Positions 8,718 through 17,578 of a stretch of DNA of 64,000 nucleotides are shown one piece after another. A program made the translations under genes and the position numbers. Position 1 is the stretch's first letter, and every line of letters starts with the position of its first letter. Under the pieces are notes generated by a model. The model had not been told where the DNA came from, did no database searches, and was given only the letters and a program-made list of their open reading frames with translations. Source of the DNA: Dehalococcoidia bacterium (lineage in GTDB: Bacteria > Chloroflexota > Dehalococcoidia > UBA2979); the NCBI GenBank assembly GCA_029941115.1, contig JAPYRK010000003.1:1-64000 (forward strand), written 5' to 3'.

Positions 8718-8764
8718 CGAAACTCCTTTCAAGACTGATGTTTGAGCTCGTATATCGTCTGTAG

Positions 8765-10003
8765 TCAGCCCAAGGGCGCATCGGAGACGATTTTACGATC
8801 CTTTAATTTTTGTTGATCCTCTGCTGAGAAATTTAGGAGATCAGTTAATACGTAACTGTTCGCGTTTCCAAAGGTCGGTGCCGGACCAGAAACCCCATCA
8901 TTGTTATTTCGCGATCTCCAAGCAGTTCGGGTATGCGGGAAAGTGCCCATTTCGGGATGCTCTACGTGCACTAAGGTGTTTCTGTGGAGGAATTGCTGAT
9001 GTGTAAAAGCCTCATTGAGATTCAATAAAGCGCCAGCGGGGATTCCAGCCGCCTGAATTATGCCCTCTGCCTGCTCCTGAGTGAGCGTCGAGGTCCAGGA
9101 TTCAATAAGCTTGTCGATATCGTCGTGATGAGCTTGTCGCGCACGCAAATCAGAAAAACGATGGTCATTAGCAAGTTCAGGATTTCCCATTAGCTCTGTC
9201 AGAGACTGCCATTCGCTGTCACTTCTTACGGTGATAGCCACCCACGCGTTCTCACCTTTGCATTTGTAGACACCTTGTGGCGCGAACCTTTCATGTTTAT
9301 TTCCTATTCGATTAGGCGATCTAGAATTCATGATTACTTCCATAAGGGCAGGAGCAATAAGCTGCATTTCGCCCTCCAACATCGCCAGTTCGATGTATTG
9401 ACCCTGCCCAGTGCGGTTACGATGTCGAATCGCGCCCATCACTGTGAGTGCGGCGGTTAGGCCGGCGTTTTGGTCACAATAAAATTGTGCAGGTTTACCG
9501 GGCCCTCTGTCAGGGTAGCCAGTGAGATGGGAAAGTCCGCTCATCGCATCAATCCCAGGTCCATACGAAGCTCGAGACTCATAAGGACCTGTTTTGCCGA
9601 ACGCCGGCATGGAAACACAGATAATGTCATCTTTTATTTTTTTTAGTTCTGCATAGTCAATTCCTAGTCGACCAACAATTTTTGGCGAGAAATTTTCCAT
9701 AACTACATCCGCATTCTCTACGAGTCGAACGAAAATATCTTTGCCTTCAGGGTGTTTAAGATCGAGTGATAGTAGCTTTTTCCCGCGGTGGAGTTCATTA
9801 AAGAAGGGAGTCCTGTTGTAGGGATGATCCGGTGCACCCTGTATCGGTGGAGGAGCACCAGGACTTCGTATACTTCTCCCACCTGGTGATTCTATTTTTA
9901 TAACTTCCGCTCCCATGTCAGCTAGTACACATCCCGCGACAGGACCGGCAACGGCTGTGGTTAATTCCAGAACTCTAATTTTGTTGAGCGCCTGAGCGGT
10001 CAT
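8765..10003 (-). CDS. CaiB/BaiF family III CoA-transferase (active-type subunit)
   Basis: A 412-residue family III CoA-transferase. The start KIRVLELTTAVAGPVAGCVLADMGAEVIKIE, the FNELHRGKKLLSLDLK segment and the C-terminal PAPTFGNANSYVLTDLL segment are classic. The Asp that forms the acyl anhydride in formyl-CoA transferase aligns with D177 (FYCDQNAG), 18 residues before the Arg of the HRNRTG element. The enzyme should move CoA between carboxylic acids. Its ATG overlaps the stop of the upstream gene by 4 bp (ATGA), implying coupled translation and a 1:1 complex with that CoA-transferase-like subunit, which lacks this Asp. Confidence 0.92.
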   Translation of the reverse strand: MTAQALNKIRVLELTTAVAGPVAGCVLADMGAEVIKIESPGGRSIRSPGAPPPIQGAPDHPYNRTPFFNELHRGKKLLSLDLKHPEGKDIFVRLVENADVVMENFSPKIVGRLGIDYAELKKIKDDIICVSMPAFGKTGPYESRASYGPGIDAMSGLSHLTGYPDRGPGKPAQFYCDQNAGLTAALTVMGAIRHRNRTGQGQYIELAMLEGEMQLIAPALMEVIMNSRSPNRIGNKHERFAPQGVYKCKGENAWVAITVRSDSEWQSLTELMGNPELANDHRFSDLRARQAHHDDIDKLIESWTSTLTQEQAEGIIQAAGIPAGALLNLNEAFTHQQFLHRNTLVHVEHPEMGTFPHTRTAWRSRNNNDGVSGPAPTFGNANSYVLTDLLNFSAEDQQKLKDRKIVSDAPLG

Positions 10004-11229
10004 CGGATCACACCCTTATTTCGAAGGTCAGTCCTGTCATTTTCATTCATTCCTAGCAGTTCCTCAAGGATTTCATCGGTATCTTCCCCAATGAGCGGAG
10101 CGCGTCGATTGATCCATGGAGTTTCACTCATCAACGCCGCTTGACCGGGCTGCAGAAGGCTTGGCTCGAGCGGATGCTCGAGCTTGACCAAGAAATTTCT
10201 TTCCTCAAGATGGGGATCCGCTAAAATTTCTTCTGGAGTGAGCACTTCTGTAAAAGGAAGTCTCAATTCTTGCGCAAGTGTTACCACTTCAAACTTATCT
10301 CTGGTCGAGAGCCACGTATCCATAATTTCATCAATTTCGTCTGCATTACCCATCGGTGTTTCAAATAATGTTTCTAGACCGATGCCTGGCATTAGGGCAG
10401 CAAGGAGATCTTGGTTTCGGTTATTGCCATGTGCATGGACGTACCCGTCGAGGCAGGGTCTAATTGTTGAAGGGTAAAGGTATCGAGGCTCAGTAGTTAA
10501 CAACCGATTTCCATTGCGTTGAGCTACTTTTCCATCAAAGAAATAACTTTGAGTTGGACCGCCGATCAAAAAAAGAGCTGCATCTATTACAGCCACATCG
10601 AACCAGTCTCCCTCGCCAGTATTATCTCGATGCATAATTCCAACCATCGCTGCCGTGGCTGCATGGAGTGCAGTATGCTGAATTACGAGATCGTCATATG
10701 GTTTGACTGGTTCTCTATCTGGCTCTCCGGTAAGTCGGAGGTACCCGCCAATTGCTACGTCGACTATTTCACTACCATGGTAATCCTTGTACGGACCGGA
10801 CTGTCCGAAGTGGCTCATTGAGACCATGATGAGATCTGTTTTTGAGGAGACGAGAGATTCGAACGAAAGCCCGATAGTGTCCAAGTACCCTGGGTCGAAA
10901 CTCTCTAGGACAATGTCACAATCAGTAATAATATCCTTGACAATTGATTGGCCTTCGGAGGTTTCGAGATCGACGCTTACTGATCGCTTACCAGCATCTA
11001 AGTGCAGATGTCGTCCACCAGTTTCAACATTCTCTTCGTCATTTCGAAATGGTCCCCATTGTCTCAGAGGGTCTCCATCTAGTGTTTCCAATTTAATTAC
11101 TTCGGCTCCGAGGCCAGCGAGTAAGCGACCAGCGTAGTTGAAACTACCAGTTGTTAAGTCGGCGACTCGGATACCCCCTAAAATCGCTGAGTGTTTTGTG
11201 TCGTCAGCTTGATCTGTCATAGTTATCAT
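10000..11229 (-). CDS. CaiB/BaiF-like CoA-transferase subunit lacking catalytic Asp
   Basis: A 409-residue protein with the full CaiB/BaiF fold pattern (GGIRVADLTTGSFNYAGRLLAGLGAEVIKLE, GKRSVSVDLET, FGQSGPYKDYHGSE). At the catalytic Asp position, counted back 18 residues from the Arg of MHRDNTG, it has I183; nearby D179 and D180 do not align without a gap. It also has an NVETxxxHLHL element shared with the N-terminal half of the fusion protein at 12221. It is probably a non-catalytic or regulatory partner of the active subunit encoded next. The ATG at 11229 follows GGAG; a second ATG at 11220 is possible. Confidence 0.88.
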   Translation of the reverse strand: MITMTDQADDTKHSAILGGIRVADLTTGSFNYAGRLLAGLGAEVIKLETLDGDPLRQWGPFRNDEENVETGGRHLHLDAGKRSVSVDLETSEGQSIVKDIITDCDIVLESFDPGYLDTIGLSFESLVSSKTDLIMVSMSHFGQSGPYKDYHGSEIVDVAIGGYLRLTGEPDREPVKPYDDLVIQHTALHAATAAMVGIMHRDNTGEGDWFDVAVIDAALFLIGGPTQSYFFDGKVAQRNGNRLLTTEPRYLYPSTIRPCLDGYVHAHGNNRNQDLLAALMPGIGLETLFETPMGNADEIDEIMDTWLSTRDKFEVVTLAQELRLPFTEVLTPEEILADPHLEERNFLVKLEHPLEPSLLQPGQAALMSETPWINRRAPLIGEDTDEILEELLGMNENDRTDLRNKGVIR

Positions 11230-11257
11230 GGATCTCCAACGGAGCTATTTTATCTGT

Positions 11258-12091
11258 TTAAAAACCTGAGAAGTTGCCATCTCTCTTTTCAAGGAAGGCA
11301 CGAACACCTTCAGCGCGATCACCGGAAAGGGTTACTAAAGGTAAGACCATGGCCGAAAGATCGAGCGCACGCTCATAGTCCATACTCATGGTTTTATACG
11401 CCATCAACTTCCCGACTTTTTGTCCAATAGGTGGCCCGGAGGCGACCTCTTTTGCGAAGTCTTCAAGTTTTGATTCGAATTGATCTTCATCCACCAAGTA
11501 ATTGGTGATGCCCGCTTCATGTCCCTCTTCTGCAGATAGGAATTTCCCTGTGAACATCATCTCCATAGCTAAGCGCCACCCGACGATTTTTGGTATTGCC
11601 CAGAATCCACCTAGGTCGGCATAGAGCCCTCTCTTAACGTAGGCTACTTGATAGCGAGCATTGGAAGAGGCCACAGCGAGATCAGAGAGACAGGCCAAAT
11701 CAAAGCCTGCACCGACACATGGGCCGTTAATTCCAGCGATCACCGGTATATCCAGTTCTCGCAGTGCTTTAAACGTTTTTGTCTCGTGGTGGAAATTCAT
11801 TCGTTCGCCCTCGGGATCAGGTGCGCCCGGATTAGGGTTACCTTCTTTGGGATTGATGTGACCTCCGCTCGCACCTCCAGCGTGATCCATTCCAGAGCAA
11901 AAACCACGACCTGCTCCAGTAATCACGAGTACTCGTATGCTGCGGTCGAAGCGTATCTCTTCGAACACTTCTCTCATTTCCTTCAGCATGGGGAATGTCA
12001 GGGCATTCAATTTTTCTGGTCGATTAAGAGTCATCTTCATGATGCTCTGGTCGTCACCTATACGTTCTATAGTTATGTCTTGATATCCCAC
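11258..12091 (-). CDS. Enoyl-CoA hydratase/isomerase family protein
   Basis: A crotonase-family protein of 277 residues. LNRPEKLNALTFPM, FCSGMDHAG and GPCVGAGFDLACLSD are typical. The acid positions are D (in GAGFDLA) and D (in YADLGG), the pattern of dienoyl-CoA isomerases, although the third acidic residue of that enzyme aligns with Tyr. An isomerase or a lyase is as likely as a hydratase. I place the start at the GTG at 12091, 5 nt after a near-perfect AAGGAGGAG ribosome site; the ATG at 12118 would add nine residues encoded by that site. It is the first gene of the leftward operon ending with the carboxyltransferase. Confidence 0.88.
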   Translation of the reverse strand: MGYQDITIERIGDDQSIMKMTLNRPEKLNALTFPMLKEMREVFEEIRFDRSIRVLVITGAGRGFCSGMDHAGGASGGHINPKEGNPNPGAPDPEGERMNFHHETKTFKALRELDIPVIAGINGPCVGAGFDLACLSDLAVASSNARYQVAYVKRGLYADLGGFWAIPKIVGWRLAMEMMFTGKFLSAEEGHEAGITNYLVDEDQFESKLEDFAKEVASGPPIGQKVGKLMAYKTMSMDYERALDLSAMVLPLVTLSGDRAEGVRAFLEKRDGNFSGF

Positions 12092-12220
12092 ATTCTCCTC
12101 CTTCTCGTCCATTAACATGCCGGGTTATTGATGGTGCATCGGCTCATAGTAACGTTGAATTCCTACGTTGCAACTTATTCTCAAAAAATAAAAACAGAAA
12201 ATTTGAGTTCCTGATCAAAG

Positions 12221-14671
12221 ATGGGTTACAGTAACGACTCAATGAATAAGGAATTACCTCTTACCCATTTACGTGCCTTGGATCTCACGGATGAGGCTGG
12301 TGCTTTCGCGCCTAGATTGTTTGCGGACATGGGCGCTGATGTGATTCGAGTGGAGCCACCATCGGGAGGAAGAATCCGGTCACGAGCTCCTTTTCTCAAG
12401 GATCAAGAGTCAGTCGAAACGAGCCTGACTCATTTGTATCTAAATATAAACAAGCGCTCAATAGTGCTTAACCCAACTGTCATGTCAGACGTCAAGATAT
12501 TCGAGCAATTGGTAAATCAGTCAGACTTTTTATTCCATAGTACGACGGGGGAAACCCCTTCTCCGGTATCGGTTTGGAGCAAATTGTTTGATTTTAAGAA
12601 TCTTAACGACCAACTAATACAGGTTGCGGTAAAGCCGTTTGATGATCAGGCGTACTGGGAAAATTGGCGAGGTGGAGATCTGATCACCTCAGCGCTTAGT
12701 GGTCTTTTGTATGTAAGCGGCTCTGCCAATGGACCTCCAGCACTTGCTCCCGGTGAACAAAGTCATATTATGGCGGGTCTAAACGCAATGACCGGAGCTT
12801 TAATTGCATTAGCCGATAGAAACAAGAGTTTGGACTCACCGGGGCCTTCAGTTTCGGTGTCTGCTCAGGAGGCACTTACGATGAGTGTTCTTCAGACGTC
12901 AAATATAAATTTTTGGGAAATTGATAAACGGATACCGGTTCGACCGGGAGTCTCTCCTCCCATCTATAAGTGCTCAGATGGGAAATGGGTAGCTCTGCGC
13001 ATCAGACCAGACGGTCTCGAGGATTCAATCAAGTGGTTATCAGATTCTGGCTTGGTGACGAAAGAAGAAACTGATCATATTCTCTCGATGGAACGTGTTC
13101 GTACCGATCTCAACAGAGATCCGTATGTTCGAACGAGATTCGAAAAATTCGCACTGACAAAAACATCCGATCAGCTTCTTGAGGAAGCGTGGAACCTTGA
13201 TCTCATTGCAATGCCTGTAAATAGTCTCGAGGATGTTGCTCGAGAGGAACATTTTGTTGCTAGTAATCAATTTAGTGGATTGGAAATGCCTGATGGACGG
13301 GAGATCAAGGTACCGAAAAGTCCGCTTAATGATTTAAATCGGCCGATGTCCTTAAGCCCCGCACCAAAAATGAATGAACATCGGAATGAAATTCTTGCTG
13401 AATTGGCCAGGGGCAACCCACCTGAGAGCAAATCTATTGCCTCCTATAAAGGTAAGTCAAGTATTTCTGGGAAGCCACTTGATGGGTTGCGTGTGCTTGA
13501 TTTTTGTTGGGTATTGGCAGGTCCGTTAGGTGGTCGCATTCTTTCTAACTTTGGTGCAGAGGTTATACGTGTTGAGTCGATTAAGAGGCTCGATGCTTTT
13601 CGAGTAAGACCGTCTCCGGCTGAGACTGACTCACTAAATCTTGGTTACTGGTTTAATGATGTGAATACCGGGAAGCGATCAATTTCTCTTGATCTGAGTA
13701 CAGACCGGGGCAAGGAGATTGCATTTGACTTGGCACTGCATTCCGACGTGGTGATAAATAATTATCGACCTCAAGTGCTTGATCGTCTCGGTCTCGGCTT
13801 TGAGGCAGTCAGTAAACTTAATCCAAAGATTGTTTACGCCCATTTACCGGGTTGTGGGAGAGATGGACCTTGGGCTGATAAACCGACGATGGGCGGACAT
13901 TTGACTGCTGCGGCTGGTTTCAACCAATTAATGGGACGTCCAGAGAATCCTCCTCATGGTATTGGGTGTGCCTATCCTGATTTCACCTCGCCTCAAATTC
14001 TGGCGTCCAGTGTTCTGGCGGCTTTGGAGCAGCGGCATCGTACGGGCGTCGGGCACGAAATTTGGTTGAATCAGATGGGATCAGCACTCTCCTTTATTGG
14101 AGTACCTTGGCTTGCCTTTCGTGACAAAGAGATCGTGCCGCCGTCGACGTTGAATCGGTCACCTAACGCATGCCCTCACAATGTCTTTCCTACCAAGGGA
14201 GACGACAGCTGGGTTGCGATCGCATGTGAATCAAGCGCTCAATGGTATGCGCTGAGCCGAATGGTTCCGCAATTATCATCTGACCTCAATTTACCAGACT
14301 TTCATTTAAGTGAATTGAAATCGAGAGAAGTGGAAATCGAATCAATATTGAGTCAATGGACTTCTCAGCATGAGTCATGGGAGTTGGCTGAAATTCTGCA
14401 AGAGGCAGGTATCCCATCGGCGCCCGTCGTTAATTTGCAAGAATGTGCAGAACTAAGCCCTCTGAAAAACCACTACAGAGTTGTTCAGCAACCTGATACT
14501 ACAGATCACCGACTCTTGGTCGATGCTGAACCCATTCGACTGAATGGCCAGTCGGCCCAGATAACTCGGGCTCCAATGTTTGGCGAGCACACACACGATG
14601 TGTTTAGGGAAATCCTAGAATTTTCTGATCAAGAGATAGCTGAATTGGTTTTGCAGGGTATAGTGAGTTAG
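12221..14671 (+). CDS. Fused double CaiB/BaiF CoA-transferase
   Basis: An 816-residue fusion of two family III CoA-transferase units. Residues about 1-395 form the first unit (LRALDLTDEAGAFAPRLFADMGADVIRVE). Residues about 418-816 form the second (LDGLRVLDFCWVLAGPLGGRILSNFGAEVIRVE). In the second, the catalytic Asp is D587 (YPDFTSP), 18 residues before R605. In the first, the equivalent position is H182, so only the C-half should be catalytic. The N-half shares the DxExVETxxxHLxLxxxKRS element with the separate inactive subunit encoded at 10000-11229. The fusion thus mirrors the neighbouring two-gene pair. It heads an operon with an SDR (14-bp gap) and a luciferase-like monooxygenase. The ribosome site is weak. 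Confidence 0.92.
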   Translation: MGYSNDSMNKELPLTHLRALDLTDEAGAFAPRLFADMGADVIRVEPPSGGRIRSRAPFLKDQESVETSLTHLYLNINKRSIVLNPTVMSDVKIFEQLVNQSDFLFHSTTGETPSPVSVWSKLFDFKNLNDQLIQVAVKPFDDQAYWENWRGGDLITSALSGLLYVSGSANGPPALAPGEQSHIMAGLNAMTGALIALADRNKSLDSPGPSVSVSAQEALTMSVLQTSNINFWEIDKRIPVRPGVSPPIYKCSDGKWVALRIRPDGLEDSIKWLSDSGLVTKEETDHILSMERVRTDLNRDPYVRTRFEKFALTKTSDQLLEEAWNLDLIAMPVNSLEDVAREEHFVASNQFSGLEMPDGREIKVPKSPLNDLNRPMSLSPAPKMNEHRNEILAELARGNPPESKSIASYKGKSSISGKPLDGLRVLDFCWVLAGPLGGRILSNFGAEVIRVESIKRLDAFRVRPSPAETDSLNLGYWFNDVNTGKRSISLDLSTDRGKEIAFDLALHSDVVINNYRPQVLDRLGLGFEAVSKLNPKIVYAHLPGCGRDGPWADKPTMGGHLTAAAGFNQLMGRPENPPHGIGCAYPDFTSPQILASSVLAALEQRHRTGVGHEIWLNQMGSALSFIGVPWLAFRDKEIVPPSTLNRSPNACPHNVFPTKGDDSWVAIACESSAQWYALSRMVPQLSSDLNLPDFHLSELKSREVEIESILSQWTSQHESWELAEILQEAGIPSAPVVNLQECAELSPLKNHYRVVQQPDTTDHRLLVDAEPIRLNGQSAQITRAPMFGEHTHDVFREILEFSDQEIAELVLQGIVS

Positions 14672-14685
14672 ACGGTTAGGGGGAG

Positions 14686-15531
14686 ATGTTGAAATTCGAA
14701 AATTTTCAAGATTGTACCGTTGTGATTACGGGTGCGGCAAGTGGTATTGGTAAAGCACTTGCGCTGAAATTTCTGGACGTCGGTTCCAATGTCGTTGGAG
14801 CTGACCTCCCGACCCAGCAGGGCGAGTTCACCCAACCGGAGTTCACAAAATACGAGAACAAATTTTTGCCGGTCGCATGTGATGTATCGAGCATTGATGA
14901 CTTGAATGCTATGTGCGAAAAAACTTTAGAAGTATATGGTGAAGTAAACATACTTATAAATAATGCGGGTGTTATGACACGCTCGGAGTTGGCAAAGTCA
15001 TCGATCGGTGATTGGGAATGGATTTTTGCGGTTAATTTATTTGGCGTGGTTCGAGGAATCGAAGTATTTCTTCCTCATCTTCTTTCGGCAAGCAAAGCAC
15101 ATATAGTTAATACGGGCTCTATGGCTGGGCTAGCTCCAAGATTAGAGGGTGGCCAAGCGATCTATAGCGCGTCCAAAGCGTCAGTGGTTTCATTTTCTGA
15201 GACATTGCGGGCGGAACTGGCACCACAATCAGTAGGAGTGTCAGTTCTTTGTCCCCATTCGATTAATACAGACATTTGGAGATCTGAAAAGCACCGACCG
15301 AATTTGTACGGAGAATCTCATGAATTTGAGATACCAGAGCGGGCAGATCAGGGGATGGATCCAGACCGAGTTGCAGAACTTGTGTTGGCAGGTATTCAGG
15401 ATGATCGAGAGTATATCTTTACCGACGCGGATGGGATTACAACTGATCGTATTCCAACACGAATAGCTAGAATGGATGAGGACTTAAAGTGGTTGAGGTC
15501 GAAGATTTTAGATGAGGGGAAAGCTAAATGA
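14686..15531 (+). CDS. Short-chain dehydrogenase/reductase
   Basis: A 281-residue classical SDR. The cofactor motif TGAASGIGKA (about residues 15-24), the NNAG motif, the catalytic Ser in NTGSMAG and the YSASK dyad are all present. It should oxidise a hydroxyl or reduce a carbonyl using NAD(P). The Asp in VGADLP after the second strand favours NAD. It lies 14 bp after the double CoA-transferase and overlaps the next monooxygenase gene by 4 bp, so the three are translated together. A GGGGGAG sequence abuts the ATG with almost no spacing, so the TTG one codon later could be used. Confidence 0.92.
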   Translation: MLKFENFQDCTVVITGAASGIGKALALKFLDVGSNVVGADLPTQQGEFTQPEFTKYENKFLPVACDVSSIDDLNAMCEKTLEVYGEVNILINNAGVMTRSELAKSSIGDWEWIFAVNLFGVVRGIEVFLPHLLSASKAHIVNTGSMAGLAPRLEGGQAIYSASKASVVSFSETLRAELAPQSVGVSVLCPHSINTDIWRSEKHRPNLYGESHEFEIPERADQGMDPDRVAELVLAGIQDDREYIFTDADGITTDRIPTRIARMDEDLKWLRSKILDEGKAK

Positions 15532-16550
15532 ATTTTGGAGCATTTTTTTTATCAGGATCGGCGGAATCTGAAGACCCGAAAGCTGTGTTCGATCGTCTTT
15601 CGGAATATATAGTTTCAGCAGAAACATTAAATTTCGACTCGTTGTGGTTTGCTGAACATCATTTTTCCAACTACGGGTACATTCCGAACCCTTTATTAAT
15701 GGCTACCAAGGCTGCGACACTTACTGAATCTATTCGAATTGGAACTGCGGTTCTGGTATTGCCATTTTGGAACCCACTTCGGGTCGCCGAAGATATAGCG
15801 CTGACAGATCACCTCACGGATGGGCGTCTTGAAGTAGGAGTAGCGCGAGGTTATCAGCCGTTTGAATTTAAGAGATTTGGCCTGACCATGGATGACGCTC
15901 GTGAACGTACTGATGAGACATTAGAGATTTTATTAATGGCACTGACGCAGCAAACATTTTCGTGGCAAGGTGACTATTTTGATATACCTGAGACCACTAT
16001 TCTTCCTGCCCCGAAGCAGCAACCAACACCACCGATTTGGCTTGCAGCCCACACGCAAGAATCTTTTGACATTGCGGCGAAATTTGGATTAAATGCGTTC
16101 ACGACCAACTCTGGCAGGACAATTGATACCTTGGCAGAGGGATGGAGCCATTATCAGAACGCTCTTGAACGATATCCTAGTGCTCCAAAAATGCTCGGTG
16201 TGCAAGCTCAAATATGTGTCACTGATTCAGATGAAATCGCTCAAGAGCAGATGACTCACTTTCGATATCAAACCCGGCAGGCGAGAAATCTTCGAAGTGG
16301 AAAAGAACAGGTGATCTCTGGTGTGTCAACTCCGCTTCCCTATGAGGATGAGCCTGAACTCGACGAGATATTCACGGACAGAACGCTTTCAGGTAGTCCA
16401 TACACTGTAATTAAGAAAATTAAGGCGTATCAGTCAGTTGCTGAAATTGACCAACTCAATTGTGTGTTTCAGGTAGGTGGCATGGATCCAAAACTAATAA
16501 GTCAGTCGATGAAACTATTTGCAGAAGAAGTCGCCCCTGAGTTTCGTTAA
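15528..16550 (+). CDS. Luciferase-like flavin monooxygenase
   Basis: A 340-residue luciferase-like protein of the alkanal monooxygenase type. It starts MNFGAFFLSG and has LNFDSLWFAEHHFSNYGYIPNP, then AVLVLPFWNPLRVAEDIALTDHLTDGRLEVGVARGYQPFEF, close in style to bacterial luciferase alpha-like monooxygenases that use FMNH2. The C-terminal part holds an insert with many charged residues. The start has GAGGGG 7 nt upstream and overlaps the SDR stop as ATGA. In this operon it would oxidise, or act upstream of, the CoA ester made by the fused transferase; that link is inferred from gene order only. Confidence 0.92.
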   Translation: MNFGAFFLSGSAESEDPKAVFDRLSEYIVSAETLNFDSLWFAEHHFSNYGYIPNPLLMATKAATLTESIRIGTAVLVLPFWNPLRVAEDIALTDHLTDGRLEVGVARGYQPFEFKRFGLTMDDARERTDETLEILLMALTQQTFSWQGDYFDIPETTILPAPKQQPTPPIWLAAHTQESFDIAAKFGLNAFTTNSGRTIDTLAEGWSHYQNALERYPSAPKMLGVQAQICVTDSDEIAQEQMTHFRYQTRQARNLRSGKEQVISGVSTPLPYEDEPELDEIFTDRTLSGSPYTVIKKIKAYQSVAEIDQLNCVFQVGGMDPKLISQSMKLFAEEVAPEFR

Positions 16551-16599
16551 TTGTCCTGCTAGGTGTTTGTATTTTATAGTAGTTCAAACCGGATAGAGC

Positions 16600-17037
16600 C
16601 TATCGCACGGTGCATTGCTCGCAGATGCCAAGAATTTCTATAGAATGATCGCTAACTTTCCATCCATTTGATATTTCAATATTTTTTACTTCGGCTTCGA
16701 TGTTTTTTTCCAAATCGTCGCTGAATTCTATATCAATGGCCTTATCGCATCCTTTGCAGAACACGTGATGATGGTGCGCAGTCGCTTGCAGGGTAGTTTC
16801 CACTAGTGTCTTCCCGTCAGGTGACACCAGTGTTTCAATTAATCCTGCATCTAGAAGCTCGCTGATGGCTCTATACAAGGTTGATAAGGCGAGTTTGCCC
16901 GAGCTACTTGAAATAATTTCTTCAATTGATTGTGGCCGGGGGTCATTTTCCAGTATTTGTAAGAGTTCAAGTCTTGGTCGTGTGGCAGACAAACCTTGTC
17001 CCCGGAGCTTAACTTTTCGTTCAGGTGTCGTTTCCAT
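16600..17037 (-). CDS. Fur-family metal-responsive repressor
   Basis: A Fur/PerR/Zur-type regulator of 145 residues. The N-terminal winged helix includes GLSATRPRLELLQIL and STLYRAISELLDAGLI. The C-terminal metal domain has AHHHHVFCKGC (structural zinc CxxC) and a second CEQC pair at the end. Metal specificity (Fe, Zn, Mn) or peroxide sensing cannot be decided. I choose the ATG at 17037, 14 nt after the stop of the preceding gene; a TTG at 17070 would overlap that gene and add eleven residues. Neither has a strong ribosome site. It is the last gene of a leftward cluster. Confidence 0.88.
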   Translation of the reverse strand: METTPERKVKLRGQGLSATRPRLELLQILENDPRPQSIEEIISSSSGKLALSTLYRAISELLDAGLIETLVSPDGKTLVETTLQATAHHHHVFCKGCDKAIDIEFSDDLEKNIEAEVKNIEISNGWKVSDHSIEILGICEQCTVR

Positions 17038-17053
17038 ACCGCTGTACTGGTGA

Positions 17054-17488
17054 TTAGACCGGTTCGGCAATGAACACTGGGATCGTTCGATTGGTTTTAG
17101 CCTGATAATCCGAATAGGGTGGGAATGCTTCTACCGCTATTTCCCAAAGTCGACTTCTTTCCGTCGAATCAGTAACCTCACGAACACGCATATTGTGAAC
17201 GAGATCTACGTCTCTTATTTGCACGTCAGGATTAGCCCTTAGATTGTGATACCAAACCGGATGTGTCGGTGCTCCACCTCGTGATGCAACCAGTACATAA
17301 TTACCACCATCGGCAACTCTCATTAGTGGAGTTTTACGAATGGCGCCAGTCTTGTTGCCTGTGTTTGTAACAATGATGCACGGTAAACCGGTTTCACGTA
17401 ATGTAACGCCCTCGGCTCCGTTTGTTCGCTCATAAAGTTCAACTTGATCGGCAACCCAACCTGAGGTGCTCGGTATATATTCGCTCAT
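17054..17488 (-). CDS. DDN-like F420-dependent nitroreductase-family protein
   Basis: A 144-residue protein of the deazaflavin-dependent nitroreductase (DUF385) family. The pattern GLPCIIVTNTGNKTGAIRKTPLMRVADGGNYVLVASRGGAPTHPVWYHNLRANPDVQI is the standard family core, whose lysine/arginine and Ser/Gly loop bind the F420 tail. These split-barrel proteins reduce quinones, nitro compounds or enones with F420H2. The start has AGGA at good spacing. It lies downstream of an enolase-superfamily gene and just before the Fur gene. It is one of several pointers to F420 use in this organism. Confidence 0.88.
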   Translation of the reverse strand: MSEYIPSTSGWVADQVELYERTNGAEGVTLRETGLPCIIVTNTGNKTGAIRKTPLMRVADGGNYVLVASRGGAPTHPVWYHNLRANPDVQIRDVDLVHNMRVREVTDSTERSRLWEIAVEAFPPYSDYQAKTNRTIPVFIAEPV

Positions 17489-17578
17489 AATTTTTTCCTA
17501 TTCTTAAGATTTACTGTTCCTTGAGATCCCCTATGCTAACCGAAGTTTAGCACCACAGTTTTAGTCTCGGCCTCTGAA

